DNA of 64,000 bases from the NCBI GenBank assembly GCA_029777095.1, contig JAKOTS010000019.1, forward strand, positions 1 through 64,000, given 5' to 3'. Under the pieces are notes generated by a model. It worked only from the letters and a program-made list of their open reading frames with translations. It ran no database searches and was not told where the DNA came from. The translations under genes and the position numbers were made by a program. The stretch comes from Actinomycetes bacterium. Its GTDB lineage: Bacteria; Actinomycetota; Actinomycetes; Actinomycetales; Microbacteriaceae. Shown one piece after another: positions 19,220 to 31,448 of this stretch (its first letter is position 1; every line of letters begins with the position of its first letter).

Positions 19220-21847
19220 CTACCGGCGTGTTTGCACGGCGGCACGCCGCGTGCCGACACCGAGCTTGCGATAGATCGATCGCTGGTGGGTGCGCACAGT
19301 GTTGACCGAAACAAACAGGGCAGCGGCAATCTCGCCCGCCGTCAGGGCCGTTCGCAGATAGCCGAGTACCTCGCGTTCGCGGCTCGACAAGCCGGCACCG
19401 ACGGCATCGCCACCCGCGCTGGTTTCATGTTCGGCGAGGCGCGCGGCGATGAACACCGCGTGCGGGGAGCCTGCGACCGCATGATCGGCGAGCAGTGCAT
19501 GCAAAGCCGGCTCGGACGAGATGAACGGCAGGATCACTCCCTCCGACGTTGCGGCGTCGAGCGCACGACCGATGTGCCGATGGGCGCGCTGTGAATCACC
19601 GTGTGCGTGGGCGACAAGCGCCGCGGTCGTCTCCGCGGCTAGCGCGACATACGAGACGGCGCGCTCATCGATGCTCAATTGCGCGAGCAGTTCCATCGCA
19701 AGCGCAGAATCGCCAGCGCGCCGCGCGAGTTCGGCGCCCACGACGCGGAGGGTTGGCACGTTCGCTGTCGTTCGAAATTGCCGAACGACAGCGAGCGTCC
19801 GCTCACGATCGCCGTCAGCGAGCAGGAGCGTGGCATGGACGAGGCCGCGGTAGGCGGGCCAGGGCACGCCGTGGGTGTCGGCGTGACCGATGCCGTCGAG
19901 GTGCGCGCGGGCGTCGTAGAGCTCGCGCGGGTTGCCTCGTATGGCCGCCATGAACGTGAGATACACCCGCCCGAGCGCTGAATACGATTCCGGGTGCCCG
20001 CCGGTGGCGACCAGCGCGTTGAACGCGTCGGATGCCTCGTCAAAGCGGCCCTGCCAGAATGCGGCGACGCCGAGCGCAAACAGCCCGATACCCCCGTCGT
20101 AGTGCCCCCACTCTCCGTCAGCGGCGTTGGCCACGAGCTCGTCATCGAGCAACCGTTCGGCCTCGGCGAATCGCCCGGCATAGGTTAGCGCGAATAGGAG
20201 GTTCGAACCGGCGCGGTGTCTGAGGGTTTCGCGACGCCAGAGGCGCGCTTCGTCCCACGCGGTGCGCAAGAGGCGGGATGCCTCGGTGAAGTCCCGGCGG
20301 AGCCGGAGCCGGGTCCACCCGAGCAGAAAGAACCGGTAGGCGTAGGTTGCTTGACTGCCAACGCCCAGCGACAGGCAGTGCGCTGCGTCGTCGGCAGCTC
20401 GGGCGAGCTGATCGGGTTCGTCCAAGACAAAGAGCGCCGCGAATGCGCGCGTCGACTCGAAGCCCGCATCGCTTCCGCCGAGGGTCAGCGCGTTTTCGAA
20501 CAAGAGCCGGGCACCCGAGCGGTCACCGAGAAGATTGAGGCAGGCCGCACGAATCAGCAGCACCTCGGGGTCTTGGGCCGACGCCTCGGGCAACGACAGG
20601 CAGCTCATCAGCAGCGGACCGGCCCCGGAGTCGATGATGACGCGGATCCAGGTCGATTGGATCAGGGAATGTGTGAGCTCGGCGTCGCCCGCAAGCACGG
20701 CATGCGCCAGCGCTTCGGTCGGGCAGTCCGATGCGAGCTCGCGTGCGGCGATGGCGTTGAGGTTGCGAGTCTTGCTGACGCTCGCCCGCGAAACGATCTT
20801 TCGGCATGCCCGGGCAAACACCGGGTGCCACCGATACGTGGTGTTCGAGCGCGCGTCGCCGGGCACAAGAAATAACCCCGACCGCACGCATTCTTCGAGC
20901 AGCGCCTCAGCATCGTCGCGGCCACTCAGCGCGGCGGCGATCCCCGGGTCGAGGCGGTCAACCGTGGTCGCTGCAAGCACAAACTCGCGGAGCGACGACG
21001 ACAGCGGTGGCAACACGTGCGCAGCCACAAAGTCGACGAGCAGTCTTTCCTGCAGCATTGCATCGCCATGCCCGCCTCGCGCGGCAAATTCGTGAAGGTG
21101 CAGCGCGAGGGGCCAACCGCCGGTCGCCGACCACCGCTCCGCCGCGACGTCAGGATGAAGCGTGAGTCCTCGCGCCGCGGCATCCGCCGTCAGTTCTTCA
21201 AGGGTGAGCGCGAGTTCGTGAGGCATGAGCACGGCGTGCGGATGCGCGGCGGCGAGCTTCGCGTGCCACCCGAGAATTTCGGGTCGTCCGGCGACGACGA
21301 ACTGCAGTCGACCGCGTGTGAGCGCGATGAGGGGATCGATGACGCGTGCACCAAGGAGCGCACCGGCGTGGTGCGCGTCGTCGATGACGATCACGACCGG
21401 CCGCAGGAAGCCGGCAACCACCGTCACGATGTGGGCGATGGTGTCTCGCGCGCCGAGCGACGGCTCGAATTCAATCAAGGTGCCGGGAGCGGCGTCACCC
21501 GAGCCCGCATCCGAGACCGCATCCGAGAGCAGCTCGAGGGCGGCGAGGATGCCGTGCAGCACGCGCAGCTCATCGTCGTGGGGCGTGAGCGCGAGCCACG
21601 CGGTCGCGTCTTCGCGTGCACGCGCCCAGGCGCTGAGCAGCACTGTCTTGCCATAGCCCGCAGGGCCGGCGACGATCGCGACCCCTGTGCGAGCGGTCAT
21701 CTCGTCAAGCCGTGCCAGAAGGCGTGGCCTTGGCGTCAGTCCGTCTAATGCCGGGGGAGCCGAGGTCAGAAACCACGGAGATTGCGCCCGAGAAAGGGAA
21801 GGTCTTGGGGGCATTGAATAAGGATATCGTGCGCGATCGCAACTCAT
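19220..21847 (-). CDS. LuxR family (MalT/LAL-type) transcriptional regulator
   Basis: Walker A GPAGYGKT; C-terminal HTH LSSREREVLGYLRTALTAGEIAAALFVSVNTVRTHQRSIYRKLGV; 875 aa. Confidence 0.92.
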   Translation of the reverse strand: MSCDRARYPYSMPPRPSLSRAQSPWFLTSAPPALDGLTPRPRLLARLDEMTARTGVAIVAGPAGYGKTVLLSAWARAREDATAWLALTPHDDELRVLHGILAALELLSDAVSDAGSGDAAPGTLIEFEPSLGARDTIAHIVTVVAGFLRPVVIVIDDAHHAGALLGARVIDPLIALTRGRLQFVVAGRPEILGWHAKLAAAHPHAVLMPHELALTLEELTADAAARGLTLHPDVAAERWSATGGWPLALHLHEFAARGGHGDAMLQERLLVDFVAAHVLPPLSSSLREFVLAATTVDRLDPGIAAALSGRDDAEALLEECVRSGLFLVPGDARSNTTYRWHPVFARACRKIVSRASVSKTRNLNAIAARELASDCPTEALAHAVLAGDAELTHSLIQSTWIRVIIDSGAGPLLMSCLSLPEASAQDPEVLLIRAACLNLLGDRSGARLLFENALTLGGSDAGFESTRAFAALFVLDEPDQLARAADDAAHCLSLGVGSQATYAYRFFLLGWTRLRLRRDFTEASRLLRTAWDEARLWRRETLRHRAGSNLLFALTYAGRFAEAERLLDDELVANAADGEWGHYDGGIGLFALGVAAFWQGRFDEASDAFNALVATGGHPESYSALGRVYLTFMAAIRGNPRELYDARAHLDGIGHADTHGVPWPAYRGLVHATLLLADGDRERTLAVVRQFRTTANVPTLRVVGAELARRAGDSALAMELLAQLSIDERAVSYVALAAETTAALVAHAHGDSQRAHRHIGRALDAATSEGVILPFISSEPALHALLADHAVAGSPHAVFIAARLAEHETSAGGDAVGAGLSSREREVLGYLRTALTAGEIAAALFVSVNTVRTHQRSIYRKLGVGTRRAAVQTRR

Positions 21848-21946
21848 TGTTTGTGCATGACTTCGCCGCGGAACCCTCTCGCCGGGCTAGAGCGCCGGGT
21901 AGGGCCGGAGGCGCGACACGCAGGTGCGCACCGGTGCCCGGAATGC

Positions 21947-21986
21947 GAAAGGCCCTGATCAGATTGCTCTGATCAGGGCCTTTCTT
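21947..21986 (-). terminator. strong hairpin downstream of tRNA-Leu
   Basis: aaaggccctgatcag-attgct-ctgatcagggccttt: 15-bp perfect stem. Confidence 0.8.
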
Positions 21987-21991
21987 ACCTG

Positions 21992-22076
21992 TGCGCGAAG
22001 GGGGACTTGAACCCCCACGCCCAATAAGGGCACTAGCACCTCAAGCTAGCGCGTCTACCAATTCCGCCACCCGCGC
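21992..22076 (-). tRNA. tRNA-Leu(GAG)
   Basis: Minus strand gcgcgggtggcggaattggtagacgcgctagcttgaggtgctagtgccc...gggggttcaagtcccccttcgcgca; stem ctagc/gctag around loop ttGAGgt. Confidence 0.95.
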
Positions 22077-22299
22077 AGGTTTTGAGTTTTCACTCGCTTG
22101 GCAGTTTGTTTCCCTGCCGAGGTAAGACGTTACCACGTTTAATCGCCACCTAAAAACCGAGCCGGTCGCGGCGTGTTCGGTCATCCCGGAGTTGGGAATG
22201 ACGCCGCGTGGCGGCATCCGGAATCGCCTTCGTGAAGTACGCGCGACGGGTATGCCGTCAGCCAACATTGGTGTCTGCGTACCGGGTAGCGTGACTGTC

Positions 22300-23604
22300 A
22301 TGCCCAACACTGCCGACGAGAATCTGCCCGAGGTTGCGCGCGTTGCCGCCGACCTGATTCGCTTTGACACCTCCAACTATGGGGAGGGCAAAGCGAACGG
22401 TGAACGCGAGGCCGCGGAGTATGTGGGGGAGTACCTCACATCATTGGGGCTCACGCCCGAGTTCTACGAGCCGATCCCGCGCCGCACCAACGTCATGGCC
22501 CGCGTACCGGGACGCAATCCCGATAAGCCGGCGCTCGTGTTGCATGGCCATCTCGACGTCGTGCCCGCCATTGCCGAAGCATGGAGCGTAGACCCGTTCG
22601 CCGGGATCATCAAAGACGGTGTGCTGTGGGGTCGCGGCGCGGTTGACATGAAAAACATGAACGCGATGATTTTGACGTCGATTGCCGAGTTGCTTCGCGC
22701 GGGCGAGCAGCCTGAGCGCGACATCATCGTCGTGATGTTCGCCGACGAGGAGGCGGGAGGCAGCGAGGGATCGCAGCTCGTAGTCACGCACCGCCCCGAG
22801 TGGTTCGCCGGCGCGACCGAGGCGATCAGTGAGGTCGGCGGGTATTCGATCATGGTCGACGACCGGCGGGCCTACCTCTTGCAGGTAGGCGAGAAGGCAC
22901 TGCTGTGGATCCGCCTGCGCGCCACCGGGCCCGCGGGCCATGGCTCGCGTCTGCAGCCCAACAACGCAGTGACGCGGCTGGCAGAAGCCGTCGTCGCGCT
23001 CGGACGCACCGAGTGGCCCATCGCCCTGACCGACACAACGCGCGAGCTCCTCGAGGGCTTGTCGGCCCTCGCCGAGACCGACAGCACCGACCCAGACGAG
23101 ATTGCTGGCCACACCGGCGCCGCCGAGGGATTCATCCGCTCGACACTGCGCACGACGACGAACCCCACGGTCCTCGCCGCGGGCTACAAGCACAACGTCA
23201 TCCCCGACACGGCCGAAGCGCTGATCGATGTGCGCGTGATCCCGGGCACCGAAGACGTAGCCCTCGCCGACATCCAGGGCATCGTCGGCGACGACATCAC
23301 GATCGAAATCGTGCACCAAGACATCGGGCTCGAGGTGCCGTTCGCGGGCGAGCTTGTGCAGGCAATGGTCGGCGCGCTCGGTGCGCACGACCCGGGCGTG
23401 CCGGTCATCCCGTACCTGATGGGCGGCGGCACCGATAACAAGGCCCTCAGCCGATTGGGCATCGCGGGCTACGGCTTCGCACCGCTCCGGCTCCCCGCCG
23501 ACCTCGACTTCACGGGGATGTTCCACGGTGTCGACGAGCGTGTGCCCGTTGATGCGCTCGTCTTCGGGCAAAAGGTGCTCACCGACCTCCTGCGCACGTA
23601 CTGA
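22300..23604 (+). CDS. M20/M25/M40 family metallopeptidase
   Basis: LVLHGHLDVVPA, WGRGAVDMKNMNAM, MFADEEAGGSEGS. Confidence 0.93.
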   Translation: MPNTADENLPEVARVAADLIRFDTSNYGEGKANGEREAAEYVGEYLTSLGLTPEFYEPIPRRTNVMARVPGRNPDKPALVLHGHLDVVPAIAEAWSVDPFAGIIKDGVLWGRGAVDMKNMNAMILTSIAELLRAGEQPERDIIVVMFADEEAGGSEGSQLVVTHRPEWFAGATEAISEVGGYSIMVDDRRAYLLQVGEKALLWIRLRATGPAGHGSRLQPNNAVTRLAEAVVALGRTEWPIALTDTTRELLEGLSALAETDSTDPDEIAGHTGAAEGFIRSTLRTTTNPTVLAAGYKHNVIPDTAEALIDVRVIPGTEDVALADIQGIVGDDITIEIVHQDIGLEVPFAGELVQAMVGALGAHDPGVPVIPYLMGGGTDNKALSRLGIAGYGFAPLRLPADLDFTGMFHGVDERVPVDALVFGQKVLTDLLRTY

Positions 23605-23658
23605 TCAAATTTCCGGCATCATTGGATGCTGCAAGTCTGACGAACGAAGGATGCCCGA

Positions 23659-24483
23659 ATGCACTTGATCGAAGCGATCATCCTCGGCTTGGTGCAGGGG
23701 CTCACCGAGTTCTTGCCGATCTCATCGAGCGCCCACCTCCGCATCCTGGGTGAGTTTCTCCCGTCGGCAACAGACCCCGGGGCGACATTCACCGCGATCA
23801 CGCAGATCGGCACCGAGCTTGCAGTGCTGGTCTATTTTGCGAAGACGATCGGGCGGGTCATCGCGCAGTGGTGGCGTTCGCTCTTTGGCCGGGTGCCCCG
23901 CAACGATCCGGATGCCCGCATGGGCTGGCTCATTATTGTGGGGACGATCCCGATCGGCATACTCGGCTTCTTGCTGCAAGACGTGATCCGCACCACGTTC
24001 CGCAGCCTCTGGGTCGTCGCGATCATGCTCATCGTGTTCGGCATCCTCCTCGGCCTCGCTGACAGGTTCGGTAAGCGCAATCGTGAGCTGACCCAGCTCA
24101 CGTACCCGCACGGCATCACCCTCGGCTTTGCTCAGGCACTCGCACTCATTCCGGGCGTCTCGCGTTCCGGCGCGACGACGACGGTGGGCCTCGCGCTCGG
24201 CTATCGCCGGCCCGCCGCCGCTGAATACGCGTTCTTGCTCGCGGTACCCGCGGTCTTCGGCAGCGGGTTCTACGAACTGCTCACGAGCTTCAAAGAGCCG
24301 GGCGTCTACAGCCTGTTCGAAACTGGCGTGGCGACCGTGGTCGCATTCGGCGTCGGCCTCGCGGTCATTGCCTTCCTGATGGAATACATCAAGAAGCGCA
24401 GCTTCATGCCGTTCGTGGTCTACCGCATCGCCCTCGGCATCGTGCTCATCGTGCTGCTGGCGGTTGGCGTGCTCCAGCCGTAG
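23659..24483 (+). CDS. uppP: undecaprenyl-diphosphate phosphatase
   Basis: [37 protein letters not shown]. Confidence 0.96.
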   Translation: MHLIEAIILGLVQGLTEFLPISSSAHLRILGEFLPSATDPGATFTAITQIGTELAVLVYFAKTIGRVIAQWWRSLFGRVPRNDPDARMGWLIIVGTIPIGILGFLLQDVIRTTFRSLWVVAIMLIVFGILLGLADRFGKRNRELTQLTYPHGITLGFAQALALIPGVSRSGATTTVGLALGYRRPAAAEYAFLLAVPAVFGSGFYELLTSFKEPGVYSLFETGVATVVAFGVGLAVIAFLMEYIKKRSFMPFVVYRIALGIVLIVLLAVGVLQP

Positions 24484-24573
24484 GACGCGCGGTAGAGCAC
24501 CCACCGGGCTGAAGCGCCCGCCCAGCGTACCCACCGGTTCGGCGATGACGCTGAGCGCCCTGCGACGACGCGC

Positions 24574-25440
24574 TTAGCGCCTGGGAGTGCCGTCGCGGCC
24601 CGGTTTGCCGGGCCCGTCGCCGTCGCGGCGCAGGTAGCGTTCGAAGGCCTGCGCAATGCCGTCGCCGGATGCCTCGGGAGAGTCGACCATGTCGCGGGTG
24701 CGTTCGAGCTGCCGAATGTACTCAGACATCTCGTCGTCGTCTTCGGCGGCAGCGTTAATCGTTGCTTCCCACGCGGTCGATTCAGTGGCGAGGTCGCCAC
24801 GCGGAAGCTGCGCGCCGGTGAGGTCTTCGAGACGATCGAGGAGCGCGAGGGTTGCCTTCGGCGAGGGGGAGTGGCCTGCCACGTAGTGGGGCACGCTCGC
24901 CCAGAGCGACGCCGTCGGGATCCCAACCTTTTCGGCCGCAGCGTTCAATACGCTGAGGATGCCCACCGGGCCCTCGTAGGTGCTGCGCTCGAAGTCCATC
25001 GCGTCGCGAAGCACCTCATTCTCGCTCCCCGCTTGGACCCGAATCGGCCTGGTGTGCGGCGCGTCGGCGAGCATCGAACCGAGCGACACGATGCCCGTGA
25101 TGTCTTCACGCAGCGCCACGTCAATCAGTTCGTGGGCAAACGACTTCCATGCACGTGAGGGCTCTGCGCCCATCAGCTGCCAGAGCTGGGTGCCACGCAC
25201 GCGTCGCTGCGGGCGGAGGACGGTCGCCTCGGGCCACGTGAGCACCCGCTGACCCTCGGCATCCATGCCAATTGTTGGCCGGTTGTACTGGTAATCGAAA
25301 TAGAGTTCGGGGTCGACAGAAAAGACCGGCTCGTACGGTTGCGCGTCACGAATCACGCGCAGTGCCGCGGATGCCGCTTCTCCTGCGTCGTTCCAACCGT
25401 CAAATGCGACGACCAGAACCCTGCGACCCAACCCGTCCAT
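24574..25440 (-). CDS. PAC2 family protein
   Basis: VVAFDGWNDAGEAASAAL, SLGSMLADAPHTRP, ASVPHYVAGHSPSPKATLALL. Confidence 0.9.
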   Translation of the reverse strand: MDGLGRRVLVVAFDGWNDAGEAASAALRVIRDAQPYEPVFSVDPELYFDYQYNRPTIGMDAEGQRVLTWPEATVLRPQRRVRGTQLWQLMGAEPSRAWKSFAHELIDVALREDITGIVSLGSMLADAPHTRPIRVQAGSENEVLRDAMDFERSTYEGPVGILSVLNAAAEKVGIPTASLWASVPHYVAGHSPSPKATLALLDRLEDLTGAQLPRGDLATESTAWEATINAAAEDDDEMSEYIRQLERTRDMVDSPEASGDGIAQAFERYLRRDGDGPGKPGRDGTPRR

Positions 25441-25541
25441 CTCGCCCCTATCCTGCCCACTCGTGGCGTTCCATCAAGAATAGGCCGTCCTACCGACACC
25501 GTCACCTGAGTGACGCGCGCCGGCGTCGGTAGGCTGGGCGA

Positions 25542-27343
<1,802 letters not shown>

Positions 27344-27348
27344 CAATC

Positions 27349-28314
27349 GTGCGCAAGCTCCCACTTCTTTTTGCCGTCCTCGGCACCTCGGCCCTTGTCC
27401 TCTCTGGTTGCTCGGGTGCTACGCCCGTCCCATTCGGTGCCGGCTGCGAGAGCCTCGCGGTCACGAATCCCGACGTCACAGAGCTCATCACCGTCGAAGG
27501 AGAGCCGGGTACGGCACCTGACGTGACGATGTACAGCCCGCTGTTCACAGCCGAAACGGCCCACAGCGTGGTGACTCCGGGCACCGGTCGCGTGCTTGAC
27601 GACGCGAACCAACTGACGCAGCTCGACATGGCGCTCTACAGCGGGAGCAGCGGCGAGCGGCTCGTGACCACCGCGTTCGGTGACGAGAATGCGGCCGAGC
27701 CGATCGCGCTCTCGACCTGGGGCCAGACCTTCCAGGGCCTTGAAAAGGGCCTGATGTGTGCAACCGAGGGCTCGCGAGTGATCGTGGCGATGGCGTCTGA
27801 CGACATCGCGTTCGGCCAGGGCATGGCAGGGCTCGGCATCGCACCCGGAGAGACCGTCGTGGCGGTGGTCGACGTTCGCACCGTCATGCGCTCGAAGGCC
27901 GACGGTAAAGATCAGCTCGTGACGGGCCACGGCCTGCCGAGCGTGGTGCGCGCCGAGGATGGCCAGCCCGGCGTGACGGTTCCGTTTGGCGAGCCGCCTG
28001 CCGATTTGGTGGTCGAGACGCTGAAGCGTGGCGACGGCGATGTCGTGCAGACGGGCGACACCGTCTTCGTGCAGTACACGGGCCTGACCTGGAACGAGAA
28101 AGAGGTCTTCGACTCGTCCTGGGGTGGTCCCGCGCGCGCCATGTCGCTCGATGGCATCATTCCCGGCTTCGCGCAGGCGCTCGAGGGGCAGACCGTTGGC
28201 TCGCAGGTGCTTGCCGTCATTCCCCCCGAGCTCGGGTACGGCGACCAGGCGAGCGGCAAGATTCCGGCCGGCGCAACGCTCGTGTTCGTGGTCGACATCC
28301 TCGGGATCGGCTGA
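27349..28314 (+). CDS. lipoprotein FKBP-type peptidyl-prolyl isomerase
   Basis: Lipobox LVLSGC; C-terminal FKBP GDTVFVQYTGLTWNEKEVFDSSW...IPPELGYGDQASGKIPAGATLVFVVDIL. Confidence 0.92.
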   Translation: MRKLPLLFAVLGTSALVLSGCSGATPVPFGAGCESLAVTNPDVTELITVEGEPGTAPDVTMYSPLFTAETAHSVVTPGTGRVLDDANQLTQLDMALYSGSSGERLVTTAFGDENAAEPIALSTWGQTFQGLEKGLMCATEGSRVIVAMASDDIAFGQGMAGLGIAPGETVVAVVDVRTVMRSKADGKDQLVTGHGLPSVVRAEDGQPGVTVPFGEPPADLVVETLKRGDGDVVQTGDTVFVQYTGLTWNEKEVFDSSWGGPARAMSLDGIIPGFAQALEGQTVGSQVLAVIPPELGYGDQASGKIPAGATLVFVVDILGIG

Positions 28315-28335
28315 ATCGGCCTCTAGGATGGGCGC

Positions 28336-29322
28336 GTGTCTGCAGTGATCGTGCGCCCAGAAGAGCGCCAACTCAATCTGGTGCTCGCGCTTGTCGCAAC
28401 GCCCAATGGGCTCAGCAAAGAACAGATCCTTGGGAGCGTCCAGGGTTATGCCGAGCGAGCCGGTGGTGACCGCCGTGCGCTCGAGAAGATGTTCGAGCGC
28501 GACAAACAAGACCTCCGTGAAGCGGGCATCCCGATTCTCACGCTCGGGGCAATCGACGATCCCGACAACAACCACGAGTCGCGCTACACGATTCCGAAAA
28601 CCGAGTACGAGCTCCCCGACGACATCACCTTCTCACCAGCCGAAATCGCAATGCTCAACGTTGCGGCAGCCGTGTGGAGCCAGGGCTCGCTCTCGGGTGC
28701 CGCGCAGAGCGCCCTGATGAAAATTCGTTCGCTCGGTATCGACGTCGACGAGCCGATCCTGGGGTACGCGCCGCGTATCAACCTTCGGGATCTCGCATTT
28801 CCCGCACTCCAGGTCGCAAACGAGAAGGCACTCGTGGTGACCTTCAATTACCTCCGCCCCGGTGAAGACCGTGCGCGCCTGCGTACCGTCGAACCGCATG
28901 CCCTGCTCGAATACGAGGGCCGCTGGCACCTGTTTGGCTATGACCACACCCGCGATGGCGAGCGCACATTCTTGCTTTCTCGCATCGCCGGTGCGGTCAC
29001 GATCACCGACACACCTTTTCCTGCAGAGCGACGCGAGGGTGCGGCATCCCGTGCACGCGCTGCCCTCGATGAGCTCGCGGCGCGGCAGATTGCGCTCATT
29101 GAAGTGACGCCGGGAACAGAAGCGGCGCTGCGGCTCGCGCGCCGCGGCACGATCAACGGTGACGCCCTACGATTGCCGTTCGTTGACGCGCACGTGCTGG
29201 CCGATGAACTCGCATCTTTTGGGCCCGAGGTCGTGGTGCGAAGCCCCGAGCACCTGCGCGACCTCGTCATCGCCCGGCTCACCCGTGTTCGCGCGGCCCA
29301 CACCGAGGAGGCGCGGGCATGA
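28336..29322 (+). CDS. pafB: WYL domain transcriptional regulator, PafB-like
   Basis: WYL region VVTFNYLRPGEDRARLRTVEPHALLEYEGRWHLFGYDHTRDGERTFLLSRIAG; synteny with pafC-tatA-tatC-helY. Confidence 0.88.
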   Translation: MSAVIVRPEERQLNLVLALVATPNGLSKEQILGSVQGYAERAGGDRRALEKMFERDKQDLREAGIPILTLGAIDDPDNNHESRYTIPKTEYELPDDITFSPAEIAMLNVAAAVWSQGSLSGAAQSALMKIRSLGIDVDEPILGYAPRINLRDLAFPALQVANEKALVVTFNYLRPGEDRARLRTVEPHALLEYEGRWHLFGYDHTRDGERTFLLSRIAGAVTITDTPFPAERREGAASRARAALDELAARQIALIEVTPGTEAALRLARRGTINGDALRLPFVDAHVLADELASFGPEVVVRSPEHLRDLVIARLTRVRAAHTEEARA

Positions 29323-30281
29323 GCGTCAGCAGGCGTCCACTTCTCGCGGGCGATCGCCTCGTGCTGATGCTGACCCTTGTTCCGTACCTCATCGAAAAGG
29401 GTGAGGTCTCGATCACCGATGCGGCCGCCGACTTCGGCGTCTCACCGGCCGAGATGCGCCGCAGCGTCGAGGTCATTGCGGTCTCGGGCGTGCCCGGCGA
29501 CGGCGGCTTCTACATGCACAACGACCTCTTCGACATCGATTGGGATGCCCTGGAGCAACGCGAAGAGATCGTGTTGCTGAGCCATGTGGCAATCGACCGC
29601 ACACCGAAGTTCACCTCGCGCGAGGCGTCGGCGCTCATCGCTGGGCTCCTCGCGTCGAGCGGGATCCCGGGTGTCAGCGAACGGAGCAAGGTCGCCAATC
29701 TGGTCGAGAAGCTCGCGCAGGGGGCGTCCGCCGCGCCGGCCGAGCTTGCGATCACGGTCGGGCAGGTCGATGCACTGCAGGCGAGCATCGCCGATGCGCT
29801 CGAGCGCGGCGTGACGCTGACGTTCGATTACCGCCCCCTCGACGGTCAGGTTGAGCGCCGTACTGTCGACCCGGTGCGCGTGTTCTCGAATGACACCGCG
29901 TGGTACCTGCGGGCCTGGTGCCACAACCGCCAGGCCGAGCGCACGTTCCTCTTCGATCGCATCACAAACCTCCTGGTCACCGACGCGCCCTCGGCCACCC
30001 ACGAGCAGGCGGCGGTCACGATGTTCCAGCCCTCCGATCACGATGTCACAGTGACCGTGCACTACAACGAGAGCCTCGCGCCGCTGCTTGGCGCGTATCT
30101 CGATGGCGCCACAGTGACGACGAACAAGGCCACCGCCACCGCGATCGTGCGCGTGGCGCACCTGCACAGTCTCAAGCGCCTTGCGGCACGCCTGGGCGGG
30201 CAGCTCGTGGTTGACACGCCTGCCGAAGCGCGGAGGGTGATCGCCGAGTGGGCCGAGGCGGGTCTTGCCCGTTACACCTGA
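29319..30281 (+). CDS. pafC: WYL domain transcriptional regulator, PafC-like
   Basis: LTFDYRPLDGQVERRTVDPVRVFSNDTAWYLRAWCHNRQAERTFLFDRITNL; 4-bp overlap with pafB. Confidence 0.88.
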   Translation: MSVSRRPLLAGDRLVLMLTLVPYLIEKGEVSITDAAADFGVSPAEMRRSVEVIAVSGVPGDGGFYMHNDLFDIDWDALEQREEIVLLSHVAIDRTPKFTSREASALIAGLLASSGIPGVSERSKVANLVEKLAQGASAAPAELAITVGQVDALQASIADALERGVTLTFDYRPLDGQVERRTVDPVRVFSNDTAWYLRAWCHNRQAERTFLFDRITNLLVTDAPSATHEQAAVTMFQPSDHDVTVTVHYNESLAPLLGAYLDGATVTTNKATATAIVRVAHLHSLKRLAARLGGQLVVDTPAEARRVIAEWAEAGLARYT

Positions 30282-30347
30282 CATACAGGTGGGCGCGATC
30301 ATTGCGGGTTACACTAGAAGCTCAGACCGCGACACGACGGAGAGAAA

Positions 30348-30620
30348 ATGTTTGGCAACGCATTCCAAGGATGGCACCTGCTGATCATCCTCGTCGTCAT
30401 CCTCCTCTTGTTCGGCGCAGCCAAGTTGCCCGCGCTCGCGAAGAGCATGGGCCAGTCGGCTCGTGTCTTCAAGGGCGAGATGAAGGCAATGAAGAACGAC
30501 GACACGACGGATGCCGCGGCAAACGGTGTCGCTTCCTCGACCGCCGTCGAGCCTGGCGCTGAGAGCGGCCCGTCTGCAGACGCCGCGCCGGTACGGCGCA
30601 CCACCGATCCTTCGGCATAG
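30348..30620 (+). CDS. tatA: Sec-independent translocase subunit TatA
   Basis: GWHLLIILVVILLLFGAAKLPALAKSMGQSARVFKGEMKAM. Confidence 0.95.
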   Translation: MFGNAFQGWHLLIILVVILLLFGAAKLPALAKSMGQSARVFKGEMKAMKNDDTTDAAANGVASSTAVEPGAESGPSADAAPVRRTTDPSA

Positions 30621-30626
30621 CAAGCG

Positions 30627-31448
30627 GTGACCACCGCCGATGCCAACCGGGTAACCGTCCGGAGTGGCAAGAGTCGCGAGCGGCGCATGTCGCTCGGCGC
30701 TCACCTCCTTGAACTCCGCCGAAGATTTCTGATTTCGGCTGCCGCACTTGTTGTCGGCATGATCATCGCGTTTTTCATCGCCGACCCGATCATCCATCTG
30801 CTGACTGAGCCCATCCGTGAGATCGCGGATCGCCGCGGCATCCCGAACAGCGCGCTGCTCAACTTCGGCACGATCACGGCAGGATTCGACTTCCGCCTGC
30901 GCATGGCCTTCTCGATCGGCGTGTTCATCGCCGCGCCGATGCTGTTGTACCAGGTGTGGGCATTCATCATGCCTGGCCTCACGCGCAAAGAGGTCAAGTA
31001 CACGGTCGGCTTTCTCTGCGCCGCGATTCCGCTGTTTTTTGCGGGCTGTGCTGCCGGCTGGTTCGTCATGCCCAACATCATTGAGTTGATGTCGAGGTTT
31101 GTGCCAGAGGGCGGCGTGAACTTTTTCAATTACAAGGAGTACTACGACTTCATCTTCAAGCTCCTCCTGGTGCTTGGCGTGGCGTTCGTGTTGCCCGTCG
31201 CGCTCGTGCTGCTCAATTTTGCGGGCATGATGACGGGCAAGGCGATCCTCAAGGCCTGGCGCTGGGCGATCCTCACGATCACGCTCTTCACGGCGATGGC
31301 CACCCCGGCCGCCGACGTCGTGTCGATGTTCATGCTCGCGGTCCCGATGATCGTGCTCTATTTCGCCGCCGTACTCGTCGCAATACTGCACGACCGGCAG
31401 GTCGCGAAGCGGCGCGCGAAAGACCCCGTGCTTGGAGGGCTGGCGTGA
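30627..31448 (+). CDS. tatC: Sec-independent translocase subunit TatC
   Basis: MSLGAHLLELRRRFLISAAAL, polytopic; VWAFIMPGLTRKEVKY. Confidence 0.95.
   Translation: MTTADANRVTVRSGKSRERRMSLGAHLLELRRRFLISAAALVVGMIIAFFIADPIIHLLTEPIREIADRRGIPNSALLNFGTITAGFDFRLRMAFSIGVFIAAPMLLYQVWAFIMPGLTRKEVKYTVGFLCAAIPLFFAGCAAGWFVMPNIIELMSRFVPEGGVNFFNYKEYYDFIFKLLLVLGVAFVLPVALVLLNFAGMMTGKAILKAWRWAILTITLFTAMATPAADVVSMFMLAVPMIVLYFAAVLVAILHDRQVAKRRAKDPVLGGLA

Noticed and set aside
24540-24590. Imperfect stem (gctgagcgc...gcgcttagc) between uppP and the PAC2 gene
   Set aside because: About 9 bp with a wobble, no T-tract; could be chance.
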